6,335 nt of DNA from Chloroflexota bacterium (lineage in GTDB: Bacteria > Chloroflexota > Dehalococcoidia > Lucifugimonadales > UBA3495), in assembly GCA_028874675.1 (NCBI GenBank), contig JAPPJA010000253.1:1-6335 (forward strand). The letters run 5' to 3'. Positions within the stretch are counted from its first letter, which is position 1, and every line of letters starts with the position of its first letter. This document shows, one piece after another, positions 1 to 4,969 of this stretch. The notes under the pieces were generated by a model, which saw only the letters and a program-made list of their open reading frames with translations, had not been told where the DNA came from and searched no databases. Made by a program: the position numbers and the translations under genes.

Positions 1-2
1 GG

Positions 3-347
3 ACATACACGCCGACGCTGGTGTTCACATTCGGCGCTTTTGCATTTGAGTTCGCGAGGAGAAGCCTGGAAAGGGAACCAGGGAGAAGTTTCGGCTATTG
101 GACGACTGCAAGGTTAGGCGAGGAGTTCAGACAAGCCGTTGAAGAATTCAATCCACGAGCGTTGAACGTTTTCCCTCTTTTGCACGTAACCATCGCCAGG
201 GGCCATTTCCTGAAAAGTCACGAAAACTTCACAAGGGAGCCTGACGGGAACTACTTCGATTTCGTGGCCAGAGAAATTGGAACCCTTCTCCTGGAATGCA
301 AGGACGCGCTGGAAATTTGGCTTGAGCCTCAGCCTGCAACAAGGTAG
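3..347 (+). CDS. Unrecognised protein, C-terminal part (5' truncated by window edge)
   Basis: The frame is open from the left edge to a TAG at 345-347, with no stop before the first possible start (GTG at 21), so this is probably the tail of a longer gene rather than a complete 108-residue protein. I recognise no family. The visible part is mixed, with an aromatic-rich start (VFTFGAFAFEFARR) and two probable helices (LGEEFRQAVEEF and VAREIGTLLLECKDALEIW); there is no clear membrane segment or metal-binding motif. Arginine is often AGG or AGA, unlike the genes on the right of the window. The next gene starts 6 nt after its stop, which suggests co-transcription. It is presumably cargo of the integrative element. 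Confidence 0.55.
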   Translation, partial: TYTPTLVFTFGAFAFEFARRSLEREPGRSFGYWTTARLGEEFRQAVEEFNPRALNVFPLLHVTIARGHFLKSHENFTREPDGNYFDFVAREIGTLLLECKDALEIWLEPQPATR

Positions 348-352
348 ATGAA

Positions 353-514
353 ATGAGCATGGTAGACCAGTATCACTCCGTGCTCCACGAATCAGACAAC
401 AGGTATCACATCTACCCCGATTGTCCCCAGGGCAACAACATCCAGAGGAGATGCCGATGCACCCGGGCACGCCCCGATCAGCTCTGCGAATGGTGTGCGG
501 CAAGAAAGGGTTGA
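353..514 (+). CDS. Small Cys/His-rich protein, probable zinc binding (53 aa)
   Basis: This 53-residue frame runs from ATG 353 (an alternative ATG lies at 359) to TGA 512-514. The pattern is H19-x4-C24-P-x-G-x2-I30, then C34-x-C36, then C45-x2-C48 near the end. A His/Cys pair followed by a terminal CxxC matches the layout of small treble-clef-like or zinc-ribbon proteins common in phages and mobile elements (family-type knowledge; no specific family is assigned). It starts just after the preceding stop, with only a weak AAGG at 341-344 as ribosome binding site, so translational coupling is likely. Support comes from the ordered Cys/His spacing and the tight placement between two genes. Its role is unknown; small zinc proteins of this kind often bind nucleic acid or a partner. 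Confidence 0.55.
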   Translation: MSMVDQYHSVLHESDNRYHIYPDCPQGNNIQRRCRCTRARPDQLCEWCAARKG

Positions 515-594
515 ACAGAGTTCGCTAACCCTGACGGAGTTGAGTCTGTTGGTAGCGCAATTGAATCCCCTGTCCCGGGAGAAATTGAGAGGCA

Positions 595-1833
595 ATGCAA
601 ATGAACATGGGTACCCGAGAACACCCTGCGGGTCTCTCGCACTGGTCAAATGTGGCCATGTTCGCCAACAAGCTGGAGAACTTTCGCAAGCGGCAAAAGG
701 GATTCTGGTTGCTGTTCCGGGAGTGTTGCGGGCAATGCGAGGCCGGTGGATTCTTCGAGAACATTCTGACCGATGTTACAGCCGTACGCCGCGAATATCC
801 CGCGGGCAACTATCAGCCGGACCTCACCCTGGAAAGGGGCGACAAACCGCCCGTCTGGTTGGAGTTTACCGACGCCTCCCCTCCATCGATTCAGAAACTG
901 GCCTATTGCGCCGCCCACGGGATAGACATTTTTCAACTGGATGGTGGTCAAAGGCCCGCCGATAGCTCCGTTTTCAAGGCCCACATCGCACCCCGCAACT
1001 GTCGGCAGAAGAGGCGGCAGCGGTTCCATGACATTTGGGAACACCTGAGGAAACTGCCTTCCGAAAAGCAGGTAATCGGCATCAGGGAGGATTTCCGAAG
1101 TCCTCAACGGAAAACGCGGGAGTTTGAGGAGTTTTGGAATGAGGCCGAGGACCGGCGTCAAGCCGTCGCCGCAGGGGAGGTGCGTTGCGCCCGTTGCGAC
1201 AAGTCCTTTGGGTTGTCAGACGGCGGATACTCCATCAGTTATTTATCCACTCACAGGCAGGGCGGCGGCTGTGCGGAGGTCCCGTTCTGCAATGAGTGCA
1301 GCTTCGCGATCATGGGAGGGTGGGACGGCGTATTCCCTGACGACGCTCCCATATGGGGCCAACTCAACGAGGATTGTCCTGAGTGCCAAGGCGTCATGGA
1401 GCAAATGAGGGAAATGGATGAGGCTCCCCAATTACGCCACGTGGAGATGCCCGAACCATACGGCAGATGGGTCTGGGAACCGGAAAAGCGCGTGCAATCG
1501 TTCATCGTGGGGGATAGGTCCATCGCCAAGAGCGAGTTCCTAGCCGTGGTGATGACATTCAGGTATCTGGCTCACTGCGTCTGGGAACTTTCGCTTTCGG
1601 AGGGGAGGCCTTTCCCCGTCGATCTTGGTGTGCTGTTGGAGCAACTGGATGAAATGGAAAGCGCCGTCCTATACCCGAACAACATCATCGCTTGGGACTG
1701 GCGAGAGGGCGTCGGCGACACTTATGTCTCCGACCACGAGGCCAGGGGAAACCACAAGGGGGACAGGTTCTTTCCGGTCGGGGGATTGTCCGCTGAACCG
1801 CTACCCTCGCTGTCTTCTATTCTGAACCTGTAG
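595..1833 (+). CDS. Putative PD-(D/E)XK-like nuclease with zinc-binding Cys clusters
   Basis: A 412-residue protein. Start: an in-frame TGA at 586-588 forces the start to 595 or later; ATGs at 595, 601 and 607 all follow a weak purine stretch (GAGAGG, 587-592). Residues about 55-115 resemble a restriction-endonuclease fold of the CoiA-like kind: D76 in QPDLTL, a turn, E90 in WLEFT, then a helix and the strand HGIDIFQLD. The usual ExK lysine is replaced (E90-F-T92), so activity is uncertain. A central region has paired cysteines C198-x2-C201, C226, C232-x2-C235 and C261-x2-C264, consistent with one or two zinc sites. The C-terminal 140 residues are Trp-rich, end in a Ser/Leu stretch, and are not recognised. 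As cargo beside a recombinase it could serve defence or element maintenance; that is inference. Confidence 0.6.
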   Translation: MQMNMGTREHPAGLSHWSNVAMFANKLENFRKRQKGFWLLFRECCGQCEAGGFFENILTDVTAVRREYPAGNYQPDLTLERGDKPPVWLEFTDASPPSIQKLAYCAAHGIDIFQLDGGQRPADSSVFKAHIAPRNCRQKRRQRFHDIWEHLRKLPSEKQVIGIREDFRSPQRKTREFEEFWNEAEDRRQAVAAGEVRCARCDKSFGLSDGGYSISYLSTHRQGGGCAEVPFCNECSFAIMGGWDGVFPDDAPIWGQLNEDCPECQGVMEQMREMDEAPQLRHVEMPEPYGRWVWEPEKRVQSFIVGDRSIAKSEFLAVVMTFRYLAHCVWELSLSEGRPFPVDLGVLLEQLDEMESAVLYPNNIIAWDWREGVGDTYVSDHEARGNHKGDRFFPVGGLSAEPLPSLSSILNL

Positions 1834-1898
1834 CGGTGATTCAGGATGTTCATACGCTGCAAGCATATGGAACCCCTGATGGAGGTGACGGAGACGCT

Positions 1899-1928
1899 TT
1901 GACGCCCGCCTGCCGATAGGCGTATCAT
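1899..1928 (+). promoter_or_regulatory. Sigma70-type promoter for the structured leader RNA
   Basis: A -35 box TTGACG (1899-1904) and a -10 box TATCAT (1923-1928) are separated by 18 bp. The predicted start of transcription is near 1935, just upstream of the first strong hairpin, which makes the placement sensible. It would drive the leader RNA and, on read-through, the recombinase. It is the best match to a promoter that I saw in the gap before the recombinase. Confidence 0.6.
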
Positions 1929-1934
1929 GAGCTA

Positions 1935-2054
1935 ACAAGTTGGCCCGGCGGTGCTGGTAACACCCCGGGCCATGGCGCCACCTGCTGAAGACAGGTGATG
2001 CGGTGGTATTTTACTACTTGCAGACCCGTCCCCGGCAGGGGGCGGGTCTTTTTT
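1935..2054 (+). ncRNA. Structured RNA or leader upstream of the recombinase
   Basis: Three consecutive hairpins follow the promoter and are closed by an intrinsic terminator. Hairpin 1 (1942-1971): GGCCCGG pairs with CCGGGCC, with an inner GGTG/CACC stem, one bulged C and a 7-nt loop CTGGTAA. Hairpin 2 (1979-1997): CACCTG pairs with CAGGTG around a 7-nt loop CTGAAGA. Hairpin 3 (2000-2021): GTGGTA pairs with TACTAC around a TTT loop, extended by GC/GC at the base. An alternative pairing of GCCACC (1977-1982) with GGTGGT (2002-2007) would disrupt hairpins 2 and 3, which leaves room for a switch. I cannot assign it to a known riboswitch or small-RNA class. It may be an independent RNA of about 120 nt, or an attenuator controlling recombinase expression. 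Confidence 0.6.
2023..2054 (+). terminator. Intrinsic terminator between leader RNA and recombinase
   Basis: GACCCGTCCCC (2023-2033) pairs along 11 positions (one G-U) with GGGGGCGGGTC (2038-2048) around the loop GGCA, followed directly by six T (2049-2054). This is a textbook rho-independent terminator. It lies 30 nt before the recombinase start codon, so transcription from the promoter at 1899 should mostly stop before the recombinase unless termination is relieved. Confidence 0.9.
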
Positions 2055-2070
2055 CATTTCTCCCGAAATT

Positions 2071-2078
2071 AAAGGAGG
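2071..2078 (+). promoter_or_regulatory. Ribosome binding site deciding the recombinase start
   Basis: AAAGGAGG lies 5 nt before GTG 2084. It falls after the terminator, so it fixes the start at 2084 and excludes the longer open frame beginning at 2003. Confidence 0.85.
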
Positions 2079-2083
2079 GAATC

Positions 2084-3733
2084 GTGGCGAGAAAGTCGAA
2101 TCAGCAGCAGGTCAACAGCAAGAGAGCGGCCATCTACGCCCGTGTCTCGGACAAGAGCCAGGACACCGAGGACAAGACCTCCATATCGGAGCAGATTTCC
2201 GACATGGAGGCCCACTGCGAACGCCGGGGGCTGACCATCACCGCCCGCTACCAGGAGGTCGGGAGAGGCTGGTCCAAGAACCGCCCGGAGTTCCAGCGGA
2301 TGCTGGCCGACGCCAGGAAGGGACGTTTCGACACCATCGTCTGCTGGAAGTCGGACCGCCTCAGCCGGGGCATGTACCCCGCCGCCGCCCTGATGGAGGT
2401 CATTGAGGCGTACCAGATAGAACTGGAGGCCGTCATGGACGCCATCGACATGAAGACCTTCGGCCTCATGGCGGCCATCGGCAAGATCGAGCTGGACAAC
2501 TTCCGGGAGAGGGTAACCATGGGCAAGCGCGGCTCGGCCAAGCAGGGCCGCATTCCGGTCAACAACGTCCCCTTCGGCTACCGCCTTGGCGAGGGCCGCA
2601 GGCCGGAGGTGGTTGATGAAGACGTGGAAATCATCCGCCGTGTCTTCCACATGTACGTCCGCGAAGGAATGGGCGCTCCCGCCATCGCCAGGCAACTGAC
2701 CGCCGAGGGGGTACCCACACCCCACAACGTCGGGCGCTGGTACGACCGGACGGTCACCCGCATCCTGGGAACCGAAGCCTACCGGGGCACCTGGTGGTTC
2801 GGCAAGGAACGCCACGTCGCCACCGAGAACGGGATGAAGAGATACGACCGGCCCGAAGACGAGTGGGTCAGGGTTCCCTTTCCTCCCGTCGTTGACGAGG
2901 ACCTCTGGGAGCAGGCGCAGCAGGCCAAGAAGCAACGGCTGACAAGATCGGGCCGCAACACCAAGATCTTCTATCTCTTGCAGCATCTGGTCCGCTGCGC
3001 CGAGTGCGGTTACATCATGGGCTGCCAGGCAAACAGACGCCAGACGGTCAAGCGCGACGGCAAGTCCTACCGGTACGAACTGGACCCGCCCCACCGCTAC
3101 TACCGTTGTTACGGAAAACTCAACATTGGCGTGAAGTGCCGGGAGCACAGCTATATCAGAGCGGAACGGCTTGAAGCACTGGTTTGGGGCCAGGTCAAGA
3201 AGATGCTGGAGAACCCGGACCTGATCGTGGCCGGCATCGAAGCTCTCAATTCCGAGGTGGAGGGCGGTGGTCTGAACGAGGAGATCGCCAAGATCGAGCG
3301 GGACCTGCAAAAGGTGCAGTTAGAGGAGGACCGGGCCATTCGTTTGTACGTGTCGGGGAAGATCACCGAGACCCAGCTAGACCACCAGCGCAGGTTCATT
3401 ACCGAAAGGCTGGAGACGCTAAGGGAGAAACTCAACGACTACCGCGCAAGGGAGTCGGCCCAGGTAGAGAGGCGGCAGCAGGCGGAGCGGGTGGTGGAAT
3501 GGGCCGAGCGCATCGGAAATGGGCTGGACGACCTGCCCCAGGAAGAACGCCGGGAGGTGCTGCGGCTACTTCTGGACGGGGCCACCATTGACAAAGACAA
3601 CCGGGTCAACCTGACCCTGGCCATCCCGACTGAGGATTTTCTATCGATTGCAGGACCGGAGCCGATTACAGCGTGTACACCATGCGCCAGGCGTCGCGGC
3701 GCTCCTGGCGTATCGGCCAGCGGCATCCGGTGA
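2084..3733 (+). CDS. Large serine recombinase (site-specific integrase)
   Basis: It catalyses integration and excision of the element by serine-linked double-strand exchange between att sites. The GTG at 2084 is chosen because AAAGGAGG (2071-2078) precedes it at ideal spacing; starting at 2003 would place the terminator inside the coding region. Length 549 aa. The resolvase-type catalytic domain is at about 14-155: Y18-A-R20-V-S22, with S22 the likely nucleophile, and DRLSR at 91-95. The recombinase domain is at about 160-285 (NVPFGYRLGEG onward). A zinc ribbon at about 303-355 has C305-x2-C308, C342 and C352. A long coiled coil follows at about 395-475. The family-like ending LTLAIPTEDFLSIA stops at residue 523; the remaining 26 residues are encoded by helicase DNA across the insertion junction. 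Expression is probably limited by the upstream terminator. Confidence 0.95.
   Translation: MARKSNQQQVNSKRAAIYARVSDKSQDTEDKTSISEQISDMEAHCERRGLTITARYQEVGRGWSKNRPEFQRMLADARKGRFDTIVCWKSDRLSRGMYPAAALMEVIEAYQIELEAVMDAIDMKTFGLMAAIGKIELDNFRERVTMGKRGSAKQGRIPVNNVPFGYRLGEGRRPEVVDEDVEIIRRVFHMYVREGMGAPAIARQLTAEGVPTPHNVGRWYDRTVTRILGTEAYRGTWWFGKERHVATENGMKRYDRPEDEWVRVPFPPVVDEDLWEQAQQAKKQRLTRSGRNTKIFYLLQHLVRCAECGYIMGCQANRRQTVKRDGKSYRYELDPPHRYYRCYGKLNIGVKCREHSYIRAERLEALVWGQVKKMLENPDLIVAGIEALNSEVEGGGLNEEIAKIERDLQKVQLEEDRAIRLYVSGKITETQLDHQRRFITERLETLREKLNDYRARESAQVERRQQAERVVEWAERIGNGLDDLPQEERREVLRLLLDGATIDKDNRVNLTLAIPTEDFLSIAGPEPITACTPCARRRGAPGVSASGIR
3645..3671. other. Insertion junction (attachment-site half) between recombinase and helicase
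   Basis: The recognisable recombinase sequence ends at 3652, and the helicase frame is recognisable from about 3664 (residues DYSVYT). In the helicase frame a TGA lies upstream at 3631-3633, so the helicase cannot be continuous to the left. An imperfect direct repeat, CGATTGCAG (3645-3653) and CGATTACAG (3663-3671), spans the boundary 18 bp apart and could be part of the attachment sequence. The exact crossover cannot be fixed without the left junction or an empty site. Confidence 0.5.
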
Positions 3734-4383
3734 AGGTGATCTACATGGCCTACCGGGGGACCTTGCAGGCCGACGCGCTCAAGCTGGTGGCCAAGAAGCT
3801 GCAATCGTCCCTGGCGGTGGAGGGCGAATTGCCCGAAGACGGGCTGGCCGCCTACGGCGACGACGGGGACGACCTGATGATGGCCCTGGCCCGGCAGGTG
3901 GTCAGCGGGGACGCCCAGGAGGACACCGAGACCCTGGAAGCGGTCTTCGCCCAGGCCCGGGACGCCGAGGCTGTCGCCGAGGAGTTGCTGGTGGATGATG
4001 GCTGGCAGGCGGTGGCAGCCGAGCCGGAGCTTGAGCCGGTGGCGGTGGAAGTCCACGTCAAAGGGAATGGGCATCACGACGCTCTGGGTCCGACGGTGGA
4101 GTTGGTCCTGGGTAACGATCAACACGCCAACGGCAACGGGAACGGTCACCACAGCCTGCTCTCTACCGGAGACGGGACCAGCGGCAACGGCAACGGACAC
4201 CACGCCGAGGAACCCGCCGAAGGGCAGCAGTCGCTGTTCTCCTGGGCCGAGTTCCTGTCCGCCGAACCGGACCGGCCCAGCGGACGGAACGGCAAGCCGA
4301 AAACCGCTTCCGCCTCCCTGTTCCAGTGGGCGCTGGACCAGGAACAGGAACGGGAGAAGGAACCGGTGGGCGCGGGACGCTAG
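3664..4383 (+). pseudogene. SNF2-type helicase, 3' fragment disrupted by the element
   Basis: The fragment begins DYSVYTMRQASRRSWRIGQ, matching the start of motif VI of the second RecA-like domain of SNF2 helicases (Q-x2-x-R-x-x-R-x-G-Q), which holds the arginine finger. Motifs I to V and the whole ATPase core are missing and should lie on the far side of the inserted element, outside the window. After motif VI come KVIYMAYRGTLQADALKLVAKK and an acidic stretch, then a low-complexity Gly/Asn/His tail with three GNGHH motifs, and two SLFxWA motifs (4231-4245 and 4315-4332), the first preceded by QQ. A short product could start at GTG 3673 or ATG 3682, but I see no ribosome binding site. The original gene probably belonged to the same accessory cluster as the ubiquitin-like operon that follows. 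Confidence 0.8.
4132..4203 (+). repeat. Imperfect direct repeat encoding GNGNGHH
   Basis: Two 21-bp units (4132-4152 and 4183-4203) differ at two third-codon positions, and both encode GNGNGHH. A shorter GNGHH occurs at 4066-4080. They lie in the disordered tail of the helicase fragment; with only synonymous differences, they appear to be kept at protein level. Confidence 0.7.
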
Positions 4384-4408
4384 ACCGCAACCGCCAATCA
4401 GCAACCGA

Positions 4409-4448
4409 CGAAAGGGGACGCCACTCTATCGGCGGCGTCCCCTCTTCG
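4409..4448 (+). terminator. Strong hairpin after the helicase gene, possible terminator
   Basis: GGGGACGCC (4414-4422) pairs perfectly with GGCGTCCCC (4434-4442), and the stem extends outward through A/T and CGAA/TTCG with one bulge. It sits 26 nt downstream of the helicase stop. There is no T tract, so it is not a standard intrinsic terminator; it could instead be a processing or regulatory hairpin in the leader of the next operon. Confidence 0.4.
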
Positions 4449-4478
4449 CATAACGGCCTTCCTCAACGGGACGCCGCC
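4431..4478 (+). promoter_or_regulatory. Alternative hairpin in the leader of the ubiquitin-like gene
   Basis: GGCGGCGTCCC (4431-4441) is perfectly complementary to GGGACGCCGCC (4468-4478), an 11-bp stem with a loop of 26 nt. It uses the same central strand as the hairpin at 4409-4448, so the two cannot form together. That resembles an attenuation-type switch before the operon, but no T tract or ligand-binding motif is visible. Confidence 0.35.
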
Positions 4479-4519
4479 CCAAGCTAACCAAAACGACAAC
4501 CAACGCAAGGAGAAAAATC

Positions 4520-4726
4520 ATGGCACGCATCTTTGTCTATGACGACCGCGAGTTCCCTGACCCGGACCCCGAAATGAGCGTCGAGCAGGTGAAGTCGGTG
4601 TTGGCCGACTTCTACGGCGAAATCGCCAACGCCTCGGTGAAGGAGACCGCTCGCGGCGAGGACACCATCTTCGAGTTCCAGCGGCGGGTGGGCACCAAGG
4701 GCGCCTGCACCATCGCCCACAGCTAG
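4520..4726 (+). CDS. Ubiquitin-like protein, PRTRC system protein C family
   Basis: A 68-residue protein starting at ATG 4520 behind AAGGAG (4507-4512). It opens MARIFVYDDREFPDPDPEMS and contains VEQVKSVLADFYGEIANA, then DTIFEFQRRVGTKG. This matches my knowledge of PRTRC system protein C, a small beta-grasp (ubiquitin-like) protein found with E1-like ThiF, E2-like and JAB-protease genes. Family members I know usually end at or near VGTKG; here G61 is followed by seven residues (ACTIAHS), which could be a precursor tail. It is expected to act in the cytoplasm as modifier or partner in a ubiquitin-like cassette whose biochemistry is not established. It is the first gene of the operon; its stop codon overlaps the next ribosome binding site. 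Confidence 0.85.
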   Translation: MARIFVYDDREFPDPDPEMSVEQVKSVLADFYGEIANASVKETARGEDTIFEFQRRVGTKGACTIAHS

Positions 4727-4738
4727 GGAGGCACAAAG

Positions 4739-4969
4739 ATGGACAACCGCACCCTGGCCGGTCTGCTGGCGGCAACCCCGCCGGCGGACCTCCGAATCAT
4801 CGAGCTCACGGCGGAGCTCACCCTTCCCGACGGCAACCTGGACCTGGACGGGGCGGCGGCCCGGCAGGCCGAGGTGGAACTGGCCTGCACCCAGGCCCAG
4901 GACTACGCTGCCGCCACCCGGCGGCTCCTGGGAGCGATGAAATGGCAACTGCGGCCCCGCCGCTTCTGA
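4739..4969 (+). CDS. Unknown small protein in the ubiquitin-like operon (76 aa)
   Basis: It starts at ATG 4739 behind GGGAGG (4726-4731) and ends at TGA 4967-4969, overlapping the next gene by 28 bp, so translation is probably coupled. I recognise no family. The sequence has an N-terminal helix (RTLAGLLAAT), a possible beta pair around LRIIELTAELTLPDGNLDLDG, a long Ala-rich helix (residues about 38-65) and a basic end (WQLRPRRF). There are no transmembrane segments or metal sites; the single Cys is in the helix. Its position between C-type and B-type PRTRC genes suggests an accessory subunit. The strong ribosome binding site and tight overlaps make it a real gene despite the lack of a recognised family. 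Confidence 0.65.
   Translation: MDNRTLAGLLAATPPADLRIIELTAELTLPDGNLDLDGAAARQAEVELACTQAQDYAAATRRLLGAMKWQLRPRRF

Larger units (their letters stand above)
1..3660. mobile_element. Integrative element with serine recombinase, right-hand part (left end outside window)
   Basis: A large serine recombinase gene lies at the very end of a block of unrelated genes, and that block stops where the C-terminal part of a SNF2-type helicase gene begins without its N-terminal part. Large serine recombinases normally sit next to one attachment site of the element they move, so the right boundary is placed at about 3650-3664. The genes at 1-1833 use many AGG/AGA arginine codons and are more AT-rich than the helicase and ubiquitin-like operon, which favour CGC/CGG; this supports a separate origin. 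The left attachment site and the missing helicase half are not in the window. The exact crossover is not determined, and no structural genes showing phage or conjugative nature are visible. Confidence 0.75.

Noticed and set aside
1842..1900. Short frames after the nuclease gene (for example MFIRCKHMEPLMEVTETL from 1849)
   Set aside because: Under 30 residues, no ribosome binding site, and they run into the promoter of the leader RNA.
1942..2021. tRNA gene or known riboswitch
   Set aside because: The hairpins do not form a cloverleaf with a T-loop and acceptor stem, and the conserved cores of the TPP, cobalamin, glycine, fluoride and c-di-GMP riboswitches are not present.
2003..2083. N-terminal extension of the recombinase from GTG 2003
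   Set aside because: The extension would be encoded by the terminator and its T tract and has no ribosome binding site, while GTG 2084 has an ideal one.
2069..3310. Long open frame (413 aa) on the minus strand opposite the recombinase
   Set aside because: Antisense shadow of a high-GC coding gene; composition is Gly/Val/Leu/Asp-rich with no recognisable domain and no plausible ribosome binding site.
4063..4203. CRISPR array or iteron repeats in the helicase tail
   Set aside because: The repeats are short, imperfect and in frame, encoding GNGHH motifs with synonymous differences, so they are protein repeats.
3439..4404. Minus-strand open frame of 321 aa opposite the helicase tail
   Set aside because: It spans the insertion junction and mirrors the codon bias of the opposite strand; low-complexity product with no family resemblance.
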